Shown: positions 1 to 8,957 of the stretch, piece by piece
How the letters are laid out: each line of letters starts with the position of its first letter
Numbering within the stretch: position 1 is the first letter of the stretch
Assembly: GCA_021155195.1 (NCBI GenBank)
Contig: JAJNPV010000017.1
Coordinates: 1-64,000 of the forward strand
Source: Ohtaekwangia sp.
GTDB taxonomy: Bacteria > Bacteroidota > Bacteroidia > Cytophagales > Cyclobacteriaceae
DNA length: 64,000 nucleotides
Direction of reading: 5' to 3'
Notes under the pieces: generated by a model
What the model was told of the DNA's origin: nothing
Database searches by the model: none
Seen by the model: the letters and a program-made list of their open reading frames with translations, nothing else
Position numbers and translations under genes: made by a program

Positions 1-630
1 GTATAGCCAAGATGAACTCATCGGGCAAGACCATCGGATTATCAACTCCGGTTTTCACAACAAAGAATTCATCCGCAACCTATGGGTAACCATTGCTAAT
101 GGAAAAATCTGGAAAGGGGAATTGAAGAACAAGGCAAAAGACGGAACCATCTATTGGGTAGATACTACCATTGTTCCATTTTTAAATGAACTAGGAAAAC
201 CTTACCAATACGTTGCCATCCGGGCAGATATTACAGAACGCAAAAAAGCGGAGGAGAATTTAGAGAAAAGTTTAAAAGAAGTTTCGGACTATAAATATGC
301 ATTGGAAGAATCTTCGATTGTTGCCATCACCGATCAGAAAGGAATTATCAAATACGCGAACGATAATTTCTGCAAAATATCAAGGTATAGCCAAGATGAA
401 CTCATCGGGCAAGATCATCGGATTATCAACTCCGGTTTTCACAACAAAGAATTCATCCGCAACTTATGGGTAACCATCGCTAATGGTAGAATCTGGAAAG
501 GAGAACTGAAGAATAGAGCAAAAGACGGAACCATTTATTGGGTGGATACTACCATTGTTCCGTTTTTAAATGAGCTTGGGAAACCTTACCAATACGTTGC
601 CATCCGGGCCGACATTACGCAACGTAAAAA
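1..630 (+). repeat. Tandem 384-bp PAS-encoding repeat inside the kinase gene
   Basis: Bases 1-246 recur at 385-630, an offset of exactly 384 bp (128 codons). About nine of ten bases match, and most changes are silent or conservative. The first copy begins at the window edge, so more copies may lie upstream. The identity at DNA level points to recent in-frame duplication or gene conversion of one PAS/PAC unit. Confidence 0.9.
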
Positions 631-1744
631 TGCAGAAGAAAAACTAGGTCAAAGCGAAAGAATTTACAAAACCATTGCATCCAGCATTCCGGGTTCAGTA
701 ATTATGCTGTTTGATCCTGAATTTCGGTATTTACTGATTGAAGGCGACATGCTTGAGAAAGCAGGCTATAAGAGAAACACCTTATTAGGCAACAAAGCAG
801 AAGACGTTCTGCCTCCTGATATCTTTTCGAACATAAAGAATTCCTATGCCCGCGTTTTTAAAGATGAATCTTTTTCCATCGAAACGCGCCATCAGAATCG
901 AGACTTCATAACACATTTTGTTCCCTTGAAAAATGACAATGACGAAGTCTATCTCGCAATGTCTGTTGGTATCGATGTAACTGAATTAAAAGAAGCGCAT
1001 CGTGCCATCAGTAGATTAAATACAGGATTGGAACAGAAAATAGCAACACGCACGTTGGAATTAGAAATGGCGAACAAAGAACTGGAAGCATTCTCTTATT
1101 CGGTTGCTCACGATTTACGGACACCATTAAGGGCTGTGGCCGGATATTCGACAATGCTAGAGGAAGATTTTGGTAGCCTATTTAATGAAGAGGGTCATCG
1201 CCTTATGCGGGAACTTCGACATAACACAGAGAAGATGGGTGATCTTATTGACAATCTGCTCACCTTCTCCAGACTTGGCAGAAAACCTATGAATAAATCA
1301 CTGGTGGATATGAAGGAGCTAATTACATCCGTTCTGCTTGATATTTCCCCCATGAGCGCAGAAATAGTAACCCAGGAACTTTATCCCATCGTAGCCGATG
1401 CTTCATTGATGAAGAATGTCATGATCAACTTGCTCTCTAATGCGGCAAAATATTCGTCAAAAAAAGAGAATCCAATCATTGAAATTTTTTCGGAACGCAA
1501 GGAGGAGACGATTGTCTATTCCGTGCGCGATAATGGAGTGGGTTTTGATATGGCGTACGCCAATAAATTATTTGGTGTATTTCAACGACTCCATTCCGAT
1601 GAAGAATTTGATGGTACAGGTGTAGGGCTAGCAACGGTGCAACGCATTATTCAGCGACATGGTGGAGCTGTATGGGCCGAAGCCAAGGTTAACGAGGGAG
1701 CAACATTTTCATTTAGCATTCCAAATACAATTGGTGAGTCTTAA
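1..1744 (+). CDS. PAS-domain sensor histidine kinase, 5' end cut by window edge
   Basis: Reading frame is open from base 2, so the N-terminus lies outside the window; 580 residues are visible. Order: part of one PAS/PAC domain (residues 1-82), a second nearly identical PAS/PAC domain (129-210), a third unrelated PAS-like domain (about 215-330), a short coiled coil (RLNTGLEQKIATRTLELE), HisKA with the phospho-accepting His in SVAHDLRTPLRA (codon 1109-1111), then HATPase_c with N box NLLSNAAKYS and G box GTGVGLATVQ. The kinase core is of the phytochrome/Cph1-like type that usually signals to small Rcp1-like receivers, and such a receiver follows 12 bp downstream. No membrane segment is visible, so the kinase may be cytosolic, but the missing N-terminus could change this. 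The signal sensed is unknown. Confidence 0.93.
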   Translation, partial: YSQDELIGQDHRIINSGFHNKEFIRNLWVTIANGKIWKGELKNKAKDGTIYWVDTTIVPFLNELGKPYQYVAIRADITERKKAEENLEKSLKEVSDYKYALEESSIVAITDQKGIIKYANDNFCKISRYSQDELIGQDHRIINSGFHNKEFIRNLWVTIANGRIWKGELKNRAKDGTIYWVDTTIVPFLNELGKPYQYVAIRADITQRKNAEEKLGQSERIYKTIASSIPGSVIMLFDPEFRYLLIEGDMLEKAGYKRNTLLGNKAEDVLPPDIFSNIKNSYARVFKDESFSIETRHQNRDFITHFVPLKNDNDEVYLAMSVGIDVTELKEAHRAISRLNTGLEQKIATRTLELEMANKELEAFSYSVAHDLRTPLRAVAGYSTMLEEDFGSLFNEEGHRLMRELRHNTEKMGDLIDNLLTFSRLGRKPMNKSLVDMKELITSVLLDISPMSAEIVTQELYPIVADASLMKNVMINLLSNAAKYSSKKENPIIEIFSERKEETIVYSVRDNGVGFDMAYANKLFGVFQRLHSDEEFDGTGVGLATVQRIIQRHGGAVWAEAKVNEGATFSFSIPNTIGES

Positions 1745-1756
1745 ACAACCTAAAAA

Positions 1757-2197
1757 ATGATACAAACCGAAGTTGAAATCCTGCTTGTAGAAGACAAACG
1801 AAGTGATGCTGAAATGACAATTCGTGCAATCCGGAAAAACAAGATCGGGAATCACATTACGCATCTTAAGGATGGAAAAGAAGCTCTTGATTTCTTGTTT
1901 GGAACAGGTGAGTTCGCGGACAGGGACACACAAAAAATACCTCGTGTCATTCTCCTGGATTTGAAAATGCCTAAAGTAGACGGTATTGAGGTTCTTCGGC
2001 AAATCAAGGAAAACGACCTCACTAAAAAGATTCCTGTTGTGGTGCTGACTTCATCAAAGGAAAATCCAGATATCCAAAAGTGTTATGCCTTGGGTGTTAA
2101 TAGTTACATCGTAAAACCTGTTGCCTTCGAAGACTTCATGAAAGTGGTTTCTGATCTTGGCATGTATTGGATACTTCACAACCAACCACCCGTATAA
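1757..2197 (+). CDS. Single-domain response regulator (Rcp1-like)
   Basis: 146 residues forming one receiver domain and nothing else. Visible are the acidic pocket (VEDKRSD), the phospho-acceptor Asp in ILLDLKMPKVDG, the conserved Thr/Ser in VLTSSKE and the Lys in YIVKPVAF. A slightly longer alpha1-beta2 region is typical of receivers partnered with phytochrome-like kinases, and the gene starts 12 bp after just such a kinase. It has no DNA-binding output, so it probably acts by protein contact or as a phosphate relay to the hybrid kinase encoded next. Confidence 0.93.
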   Translation: MIQTEVEILLVEDKRSDAEMTIRAIRKNKIGNHITHLKDGKEALDFLFGTGEFADRDTQKIPRVILLDLKMPKVDGIEVLRQIKENDLTKKIPVVVLTSSKENPDIQKCYALGVNSYIVKPVAFEDFMKVVSDLGMYWILHNQPPV

Positions 2198-4487
2198 AGT
2201 GTTGCAGCACCTAAAAATATTGCATGTTGAAGATATCCAATCCGATGCGGACATCGTGAAAAGGGAAATGAAAAGGTGCGAGCTTCCGTTTGAGTGGCTT
2301 TGGGTTACCAACAAATCTGATTTTGAAGCTGCGCTAAAAAATTACTCTCCCGATCTTGTTCTGTGCGATCATTCACTTCCAGGATTTAGTTCGAGCGATG
2401 CATTTTTATTGCTGAAAAATTCGGGTTTAAATATTCCGTTCATCCTTATTACGGCAACCATGTCAGAAGAATTTGCGGTAGCAATGATGAAGGAAGGAAT
2501 TGCCGACTACCTGCTGAAAGATCGCCTTCAGCGGCTCCCCGAGGCCGTCATCAATGCATTAGAAAAATGGCAGGCTCGAAAACAAAAAGAGGCACATCAG
2601 GAGGAGATTCTTAAAAATGAACGGAGATTTCGAGGGCTTATAGAAAACAGTAATGATCTTAAACATGTACTCGATAAAAATTTTAAGCCAATTTACAGCA
2701 GTCCAAACCTCGAGCGGATTACAGGCTGGACAAAAAAAGAAATTAAAGAGGCAGGTCTGCTGAAGATCGTACATCCTGATGATTTGGAAACGGTAAAATC
2801 TACATTAGCGCAAGCCATAGCCAATCCTGATAAAATCATTCCACTCACTTACCGATGCCAACACAAAAATGACAAATTCATTTGGCTCGAAGGAACCCTC
2901 ATTAATAAGCTAAATGATGAAGCCATTCAAGGCATTATCGCCAATTCACAGGATGTCACTCAACAAAAAAAAACAGAAACTTCCTTGCGCGATTACAACG
3001 AACGTTTTGAAATTCTTTCACGAGCCACAAATGACGCAATTTGGGATTGGGATATTGATCAGGACACTATCAAATGGAATCACGGCATAGAAACAATTTT
3101 CGGGTATCGTTATTTAGATGTTGATGGCGGCCTTAACTGGTGGAAGGAAAAAATTCATCCGACTGATCGCCAACTCGTGCAACAAAGAATTGAAAGTGTT
3201 TTTCAGGCTCGTGAAGTAAATCATACATGGCAATGCCAGCTTTTATGTGCCAATGGTGCATACAAATACGTACTCAACAGAGCCTTTGTAATCTATAAGG
3301 AAGATAAGCCGGTAAGAATGATAGGCGCTATGCAGGATGTAACTGCTCAAAAAGATTTTGAGCGTAATATTATCGACATAGCGCGCGAACTGTCGGAGCT
3401 TATTGAAAATGCCAATACCCCGATTTTTGGAACTGACAAAAGCATGTACATAAATGAATGGAATAAAATAACGGCCAGCCTTACGGGATATTCAAAAAAC
3501 GAAGTATTGGGAAAACCGATCACCGACTTTATAAGACCAGACTATAAAGAATCCTTTAAACTTGTGCTGACCCGTGTGTCAGAGGGCGAACCTGTCAGCG
3601 ATCTTCAACTACCCATAATCGCAAAGGGCAATCAGGATATTATCACGCTAATCAATGCCACGCCCCGCAAAAATTCATCACAAGAACTTAAAGGAATTCT
3701 AATCGTGGGGCAGAACATTACAGAACTGATTGAATATCGGCAAAACCTTGAAATGAAAGTCCTTGAGCGCACTCGCGAACTAAACGAAGCATTAAGTAAA
3801 GAAAAAGAACTTGTAGAAATTAAAAGCAGGTTTGTTTCAATTGCTTCCCACGAATTCAGAACCCCATTGTCAACCATCTCTCTCGCGTCTGGCTTTCTAA
3901 GGAAACACCATGAAAAAATTTCAAACGAGGAATTTGATAATAAACTAAAGTCCATTGAAAAACAGGTCAATAACATGACCTCTTTATTGGAAGATATTCT
4001 AATGATTGGAAAAACCGATGCTGGAAAAATTAAAATTCAGTCCAAGCCAATCAACATCAGTCAATTTTTTAGGCTGATTGCAAAGGAAGTTGAAGAGAGT
4101 GCCAAAACGCACGTGATTCATGTGAACATAAAAACCACAATTAAAGAATTTGGTGCCGATGAGAAACTTCTGAGAAATATCATAATAAACCTGCTAACCA
4201 ATGCCATTAAATTTTCACCTGGTAAAAATTCTATTTCGCTGCACATTACTGATTCTAAAAACTATTTAAAGATTGAGGTTGAAGATGAGGGTGTCGGAAT
4301 TTCCGAAGAAGATCAAAAAAATATGTTTACCGCCTTTCACCGGGGAAGCAACGTGGGCGACATTTCGGGCACCGGACTGGGGTTATCCATTGTTAAAAAA
4401 GCCATTGATCTGCTCGTGGGTAATATTGAAATCAAGAGTTCATTAGATCAAGGAACTCATGTTATTGTTACCCTACCCTTACGGTAA
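2157..4487 (+). CDS. Hybrid receiver-PAS-PAS-PAS histidine kinase
   Basis: 776 residues. Receiver domain at about 18-135 (phospho-acceptor in LVLCDHSLPGF, Lys in YLLKDRL), three PAS/PAC domains (about 150-270, 280-400, 410-525), a coiled-coil linker (LEMKVLERTRELNEALSKEKEL), HisKA with the His in IASHEFRTPLST, and HATPase_c with NLLTNAIKFS and GTGLGLSIVKKA. No membrane segments. The N-terminal receiver suggests input by phosphotransfer from the upstream kinase. The ATG at 2157 overlaps the preceding gene by 41 bp. A GTG at 2199, one base after that gene's stop, would begin the protein just before the receiver's first strand (LKILHVED) and may be the true start. Confidence 0.92.
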   Translation: MACIGYFTTNHPYKVLQHLKILHVEDIQSDADIVKREMKRCELPFEWLWVTNKSDFEAALKNYSPDLVLCDHSLPGFSSSDAFLLLKNSGLNIPFILITATMSEEFAVAMMKEGIADYLLKDRLQRLPEAVINALEKWQARKQKEAHQEEILKNERRFRGLIENSNDLKHVLDKNFKPIYSSPNLERITGWTKKEIKEAGLLKIVHPDDLETVKSTLAQAIANPDKIIPLTYRCQHKNDKFIWLEGTLINKLNDEAIQGIIANSQDVTQQKKTETSLRDYNERFEILSRATNDAIWDWDIDQDTIKWNHGIETIFGYRYLDVDGGLNWWKEKIHPTDRQLVQQRIESVFQAREVNHTWQCQLLCANGAYKYVLNRAFVIYKEDKPVRMIGAMQDVTAQKDFERNIIDIARELSELIENANTPIFGTDKSMYINEWNKITASLTGYSKNEVLGKPITDFIRPDYKESFKLVLTRVSEGEPVSDLQLPIIAKGNQDIITLINATPRKNSSQELKGILIVGQNITELIEYRQNLEMKVLERTRELNEALSKEKELVEIKSRFVSIASHEFRTPLSTISLASGFLRKHHEKISNEEFDNKLKSIEKQVNNMTSLLEDILMIGKTDAGKIKIQSKPINISQFFRLIAKEVEESAKTHVIHVNIKTTIKEFGADEKLLRNIIINLLTNAIKFSPGKNSISLHITDSKNYLKIEVEDEGVGISEEDQKNMFTAFHRGSNVGDISGTGLGLSIVKKAIDLLVGNIEIKSSLDQGTHVIVTLPLR

Positions 4488-4575
4488 AATTTTGAAAAGG
4501 CAATAAAGTAAACTGATTAAGCAATGGTTCTACCAATTAAATAATGATGATCACCCTACTTATTCCAACACTAAG

Positions 4576-4953
4576 ATGAAAAAAATTTTATTAGTGGATG
4601 ATACCCCAGACTTACTGGAAAATTTAACAGAACTCTTGAGAATGGAAGATTACGAGGTTGCTGGGGTAGTTAATGGCGCAGATGCTTTGCATCAACTTAC
4701 CTCGTTTAAAGCTGATATGATTATTACTGACTTGCGTATGCCTGTAATGGACGGGTTTATGCTTTTAGAAAAATTAAAAGTTAGTAGTGTTTTTAGTTCG
4801 ATTCCTGTTGCGGTTTTTTCGGCCAATGTAACACTTGAGACTCAGACTAAGTGTTTTGAACTTGGTGCAATCTATGTAGTGAAAAAACCATGCAGCGTAG
4901 AGCACATTTTGCAATTTCTGTCTACCTTTTTTTCTGCTTCCAAACAAGATTGA
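4576..4953 (+). CDS. Single-domain response regulator
   Basis: 125 residues, a lone CheY-like receiver. Acidic pair in LLVDDTPD, phospho-acceptor Asp about residue 52 in IITDLRMPVMDG, switch Ser in VFSANV and Lys about 103-104 in VVKKPCS. It lies 88 bp downstream of the hybrid kinase on the same strand, so it is a likely output or relay partner of that kinase, with no DNA-binding domain. It ends 30 bp before the convergent kinase gene on the other strand, and no clear terminator hairpin is visible between them. Confidence 0.92.
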   Translation: MKKILLVDDTPDLLENLTELLRMEDYEVAGVVNGADALHQLTSFKADMIITDLRMPVMDGFMLLEKLKVSSVFSSIPVAVFSANVTLETQTKCFELGAIYVVKKPCSVEHILQFLSTFFSASKQD

Positions 4954-4983
4954 CCAGAAGCGCCATCATAGATTTCTTGCGGT

Positions 4984-5808
4984 CTATTGCAACATATTTG
5001 GGATTGAAAGAAATGCTGTAGTTCCCAAATGATGTTTTGATTTTATTCTAATGGAGCCCCCCATTTTGCCTATTATTTCTTTTGCAATATACAAGCCCAC
5101 CCCTGCTCCTGTTGATCTTTCGGTGCCACGATAAAACAGTTCGAATATATGAGGAAGCACATCCTCATGAATTCCAATACCATTATCACTTACTTGTATA
5201 TAACAAACTTTAGGAGAAACTTTTATATGAATTGAAATTTGTGATTCATTTTTTCCTTCATCATGATATTGAATTGCATTTAATAGAAGGTGAGATAAGA
5301 TAACCTCCAGACGATTTCGATCAGTTTGCAATCCACATGGCTGGTGGACTCTTAAGTTAATTCTTATCTTCTCTTTATTTATCTGTTGTTTATAAGTCTT
5401 CAGTACCACTTTGGCAGCGTCTTTTACATCTACTGCCTGTGAGGTTACAATACGCTTTGAATTCGCAAGAAACTGCTCCAAATCACGAAGTACTAACTCC
5501 ATTTTTTTTACAGAATTCTCAATGGACGTAATGAGAAATTCAGAATCCATCTCAGTCTTGCCTTTACTCTGTTTAAAAATATTAATAAGCCCAGTTATTG
5601 ATTTCAGCGGTCCACGCAATGTATGCGAACAACTATAAATAAATTGATCGACCGCATCTTTTGCTTTAACTAGTTCTACAGCAGCCATTGAGTTGATCTG
5701 CTCTGCCATGGTGGTAAGTTGTTGTTGCTTCATCTTCGTGTATTTGATGATGTAAAGTTGCAAGTCCATATTCCACCATAAATCAGGTAGAAGCGGATTA
5801 TACAACAT
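4984..5808 (-). CDS. Soluble histidine kinase without a sensor domain
   Basis: 274 residues. After a short N-terminal stretch comes HisKA with the His in CSHTLRGPLKS, then HATPase_c with N box SHLLLNAIQYHDEG, DNGIGI, and GAGVGLYIAKEI. No PAS, GAF, receiver or membrane segment is present, so sensing must come from a partner or from the coiled N-terminal helix. Possible starts are the ATG at 5808, one at 5769 and one at 5733 (MKQQQLTTM); the last gives a protein beginning with the dimerisation helix. It follows the LuxR-type regulator gene by 62 bp on the same strand and is probably its cognate kinase. Confidence 0.9.
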   Translation of the reverse strand: MLYNPLLPDLWWNMDLQLYIIKYTKMKQQQLTTMAEQINSMAAVELVKAKDAVDQFIYSCSHTLRGPLKSITGLINIFKQSKGKTEMDSEFLITSIENSVKKMELVLRDLEQFLANSKRIVTSQAVDVKDAAKVVLKTYKQQINKEKIRINLRVHQPCGLQTDRNRLEVILSHLLLNAIQYHDEGKNESQISIHIKVSPKVCYIQVSDNGIGIHEDVLPHIFELFYRGTERSTGAGVGLYIAKEIIGKMGGSIRIKSKHHLGTTAFLSIPNMLQ

Positions 5809-5870
5809 CAGGGTTTCCCTGATACAACTTGGACAATACGTTTTGATCTAAGCGGTCGCGCCCAGGCAAC

Positions 5871-6539
5871 TCATTTTTGAGACTTTTTAATTTGAATCAG
5901 ATCATGTTCAATTGCATACTTTACCAATTGAGCTGCATTGGAAAGGCCTAATTTATCCTGAATATGCATTTTATGCGTTTCAACCGTTTTGATACTAATA
6001 AACAGTTCTTCTGCAATTTCCTTTAGGCTTTTTCCATGCGCAATATGGACTAAAACCTCCTCTTCACGTTTGGTAAGTTCATTGGTCTTTTTGGTCGGTA
6101 AACCTTTACCGTCTTTCTCTTTGAGATAAAAATCTTCAAAGATCAGCGCGGTAACATCTGCACTGAAATATCGTTCACCTTTTACCACTGCCCGAATAGC
6201 AGTTAGAAGGGTCTCCTTGTCAGCATCTTTTGGTAGATAACCTTCAATTCCCGATTTGATTCCGGCTTGAATGAAATCTTTACTAACCTCACTTGAAATC
6301 AGAATCACTTTAACCTTAGGGTTTTGCTCCTTAATCCACCGTGTGGCTTCAATGCCCGTCATGCCTCGCATCACAATATCCATTAAAACAACATCAGGAG
6401 ATTTTTCGCTTGCGAGGTTCACAGCGCTTTCACCACTGTCCCCTATGCCCACAATTTCAATCCAATCTTCCTCCTTGAGAAGGGAAATGATACCTTGCCG
6501 CATCAGGCCGTGATCATCAACTACAATTAGTTTAACCAT
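5871..6539 (-). CDS. NarL/LuxR-family response regulator
   Basis: 222 residues. Receiver domain at 1-125 (acidic pair VVDDHG, phospho-acceptor Asp in VVLMDIVMRGMTG, Lys in YLPKDADKE) and a C-terminal LuxR-type helix-turn-helix (about 155-215; TKREEEVLVHIAHGKS, EIAEELFISIKTVETH). It is a phosphorylation-dependent DNA-binding regulator, and the only regulator with a DNA-binding output in this signalling cluster. The downstream kinase gene 62 bp away is the likely phosphodonor, although the oppositely oriented kinases could also feed it. Target genes cannot be told from the sequence. Confidence 0.95.
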   Translation of the reverse strand: MVKLIVVDDHGLMRQGIISLLKEEDWIEIVGIGDSGESAVNLASEKSPDVVLMDIVMRGMTGIEATRWIKEQNPKVKVILISSEVSKDFIQAGIKSGIEGYLPKDADKETLLTAIRAVVKGERYFSADVTALIFEDFYLKEKDGKGLPTKKTNELTKREEEVLVHIAHGKSLKEIAEELFISIKTVETHKMHIQDKLGLSNAAQLVKYAIEHDLIQIKKSQK

Positions 6540-6688
6540 AGCATTTCCCTGTTCTTATTAAGATGATGCCGAACAGGTATTCAGTAATTTACAAAAATTA
6601 TTCAATTGTTTTAAGGCAGCCATCATGTATCTGGAAAATAGTCAAGCCTCTCAATATTTTGTAATAAACCTGCTCCTGTAAGCATACA

Positions 6689-8539
6689 TTAAAACCGTTC
6701 GGGCTCAAGCCGCCACTTGGCGGGTGAGCGCCATAAGCTGGAGAGCAGTAACTCGCGCATGAAGATGAACTCTTTCGGTAGCTTGTCGTACATGCGCTCG
6801 AACAACTCGGCATGTTGCAGCAACTCGGCTTTCCATTCTTCGCGGTCAATATCCATGATGGCTTCAAACTGTTCGGGGGTAAAATCCATGCCCGTCCAGT
6901 CAATGTCATCGTAGGTAGGCATCCATCCTATCGGGCTCTCCACCGCATTAGATTCGCCCCGGATTTTTTGCACAATCCATTTTAGTATCCGCATGTTGTC
7001 GCTAAAGCCCGGCCATATAAAGTTGCCTTCGGCATCTTTACGAAACCAGTTTACACCAAACACACGCGGGGGTGCTTGCAGGTTACGACCAAACTGTAAC
7101 CAATGATTGAAGTAGTCGCCCATGTGATAGCCACAGAAAGGCAACATAGCAAACGGATCTCTGCGCACCTTGCCTACTTCGCCAAAGGCAGCAGCCGTTG
7201 TTTCCGAGCCCATGGTAGATGCTAAGTAAACACCATACGCCCAGTTGCTGCTTTGATACACCAATGGAATGGTGGTGCTTCTACGCCCACCAAAAATAAA
7301 TGCACTCACCAACACACCCTCGGGATTCTCCCAATCCGAATCAATGGATGGACATTGATAAGCAGGTGCCGTGAAGCGCGCGTTGGGATGTGCGGCAGGT
7401 TTGCCAAGGGATGCATCCCACTTTTGGCCACGCCAGTCGGTTAAGTTCTTAGGTGGTTCTTTGGTCATGCCCTCCCACCAAATATCATTGTCTTCGGTAA
7501 TGGCTACGTTAGTAAAGATGGTATTCTTTGCAATGGTGGCCATTGCATTGGGATTTGTTTTTTGGTTGGTGCCCGGTGCTACGCCAAAGTAGCCGGCTTC
7601 GGGATTGATGGCATACATCTTTCCGTCTTTGCCGGGTTTTATCCACGCAATGTCGTCACCCACGGTTGTTACTTTCCAACCGTTGAATGACTGCGGGGGA
7701 ATTAACATAGCGAAGTTTGTTTTACCACATGCACTCGGGAACGCAGCAGCTACATAATTTTTTTGTCCATCGGGGCTTTCAACACCCAGTAGCAGCATGT
7801 GTTCGGCCAACCAGTTTTCTTCTTTAGCCATTACTGATGCGATGCGCAACGCAAAACATTTTTTACCGAGTAGTGCGTTGCCACCATACCCACTGCCATA
7901 CGAAATGATAGAACGATCTTCAGGAAAATGCACAATGTATTTTGTGGTGGCATTAGTCGGCCACTTGGCATCTTGTTGACCTGGTTGTAATGGAGCACCC
8001 ACGGTGTGCAAACATTTTACAAACTCACCATCGGCACCGAGCGCATCGATTACGCGCTTGCCTACGCGCGTCATGATGTGCATGTTGACCACTACATATT
8101 CGGAGTCGGTAATTTCAATTCCTATCTGTGAAATATCGGAACCGACCGGCCCCATACTAAATGGAATTACATACATGGTGCGGCCTTTCATACAGCCACT
8201 CAGTAATGGATGCAAAGTTTGGGTCATTTGTTTGGGTTCTACCCAATTGTTGGTGGGCCCGGCATCTTCCTTTCTCTTGCAGCAGATGTAGGTGCGGTCT
8301 TCCACACGCGCTACATCACTGGGATCAGAGAAGCACGCATAACTATTGGGACGTTTTTTCGGATTCAGTTTGATGAACGTGCCTTTGGTTACAAGTGCTT
8401 CGCAGAGTTCGTCATACTCTTCTTTCGAGCCATCGCACCAGCGGATATGATCGGGTGTGCAGAGGGCGGCTACTTCGTTGATCCAATTTACTAATTCAGG
8501 ATGGGCAACCGCGTAGGTTTTATCTTCAAGGGTAGTCAT
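6689..8539 (-). CDS. pckG: Phosphoenolpyruvate carboxykinase (GTP)
   Basis: 616 residues, the usual length of the GTP-dependent family (EC 4.1.1.32), which converts oxaloacetate plus GTP to phosphoenolpyruvate and CO2 in gluconeogenesis. Visible hallmarks are the P-loop with the reactive cysteine (PSACGKTN, 268-275, Cys271), the metal/nucleotide motif GDDIAWIKPG (about 294-303), the substrate-binding ISYGSGYGGNALLGKKC region (about 212-228), and the C-terminal GVNWFRKD region. The gene is monocistronic by context: the nearest same-strand gene upstream is over 400 bp away. A promoter-like element and an 18-bp palindrome lie just upstream, suggesting control by a sugar-responsive repressor or activator. 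Confidence 0.98.
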   Translation of the reverse strand: MTTLEDKTYAVAHPELVNWINEVAALCTPDHIRWCDGSKEEYDELCEALVTKGTFIKLNPKKRPNSYACFSDPSDVARVEDRTYICCKRKEDAGPTNNWVEPKQMTQTLHPLLSGCMKGRTMYVIPFSMGPVGSDISQIGIEITDSEYVVVNMHIMTRVGKRVIDALGADGEFVKCLHTVGAPLQPGQQDAKWPTNATTKYIVHFPEDRSIISYGSGYGGNALLGKKCFALRIASVMAKEENWLAEHMLLLGVESPDGQKNYVAAAFPSACGKTNFAMLIPPQSFNGWKVTTVGDDIAWIKPGKDGKMYAINPEAGYFGVAPGTNQKTNPNAMATIAKNTIFTNVAITEDNDIWWEGMTKEPPKNLTDWRGQKWDASLGKPAAHPNARFTAPAYQCPSIDSDWENPEGVLVSAFIFGGRRSTTIPLVYQSSNWAYGVYLASTMGSETTAAAFGEVGKVRRDPFAMLPFCGYHMGDYFNHWLQFGRNLQAPPRVFGVNWFRKDAEGNFIWPGFSDNMRILKWIVQKIRGESNAVESPIGWMPTYDDIDWTGMDFTPEQFEAIMDIDREEWKAELLQHAELFERMYDKLPKEFIFMRELLLSSLWRSPAKWRLEPERF

Positions 8540-8561
8540 TATGGGTAGTAGTTAGAAGCCT

Positions 8562-8591
8562 CAAAAGTACACAGGCTTTTGGTAAAAAGAA
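8562..8591 (-). promoter_or_regulatory. Candidate pckG promoter
   Basis: On the minus strand TACTTTTG (8562-8569) matches the Bacteroidota -7 consensus TAnnTTTG exactly. Nineteen bases upstream is TTC (8589-8591), a one-mismatch -33 TTG. The -7 element ends 22 bp before the pckG ATG, giving a leader of roughly 15 nt. The weak -33 element limits confidence. Confidence 0.45.
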
Positions 8592-8593
8592 GG

Positions 8594-8611
8594 ATTTCAA
8601 ACGATTGAAAT
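8594..8611. promoter_or_regulatory. LacI-type operator-like palindrome upstream of pckG
   Basis: ATTTCAAACGATTGAAAT is an 18-bp palindrome with a CG centre and only one mismatched base pair. The AAnCGnTT core is the classic shape of LacI/GalR-family and CcpA (cre) sites. It sits immediately upstream of the -33 element of the candidate pckG promoter. The same AAACG(A/T)TTG core recurs at 19003-19022 and 22740-22749. Confidence 0.5.
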
Positions 8612-8760
8612 GATGATTTTTGTCAGATTAGGGTTAAATGGTCGCCTGAACAAGGATTAAGAATTGTGTTATCGATTGCACAGTTGGCTACGCTATTGAT
8701 AGCCTTGAATATGTTATCTCTAAAGAGATTTGAAGTGATTGATTGGTTGTGTGTTACCGG

Positions 8761-8871
8761 TATGTCGTCCCTTACGGGACTATGATCGAGGGCCACAAAA
8801 CACAAGTCCCGTAGGGGCGAAATATTGGAAAAAATCTGTAGAAAATAATAGAGTCACATCGGGACGACATA
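8761..8871. repeat. Nested GC-rich inverted repeat in an AT-rich intergenic region
   Basis: The outer arms TATGTCGTCCC (8761-8771) and GGGACGACATA (8861-8871) are perfect 11-bp complements. Inside, 8765-8781 (TCGTCCCTTACGGGACT) pairs with 8805-8820 (AGTCCCGTAGGGGCGA) with few mismatches, so the left arm can form alternative stems. The TCCC(T)TACGGGA motif is GC-rich against its surroundings. It resembles dispersed palindromic intergenic elements, but only one copy is present here. Confidence 0.6.
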
Positions 8872-8957
8872 TCAAAAAACTACAAATGAGTCTAAAGTTA
8901 AGGATCTAGTTCATCCCCTCGCACGGACAATTTAATTTATGAGATTGAGAATAAATA

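Larger units (their letters stand above)
8540..8957. other. 418-bp intergenic region, no gene seen
   Basis: Between the 5' end of pckG and the 3' end of the receptor gene. It holds the pckG promoter and palindrome (8562-8611), then a nested inverted repeat (8761-8871). Short open frames here have no recognisable protein features and are interrupted by the repeat, so none is called. No tRNA-like cloverleaf was recognised. Confidence 0.6.

Noticed and set aside
1..630. PAS repeat as a sequencing or assembly duplication
   Set aside because: The copies differ at about one base in ten, mostly at silent sites, so they are real and not an artefact.
6540..6688. Promoter for the LuxR-type regulator
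   Set aside because: TAATTTTTG has one base too many between TA and TTTG and lacks a -33 element at proper distance.
6717..8494. Several plus-strand frames opposite pckG
   Set aside because: They are antisense to a clearly coding gene with all catalytic motifs; their sequences are low in conserved features and reflect codon bias.
8623..8805. 60-residue minus-strand frame in the pckG upstream region
   Set aside because: It overlaps the inverted repeat, has no recognisable protein features and no promoter-like element in front of it.
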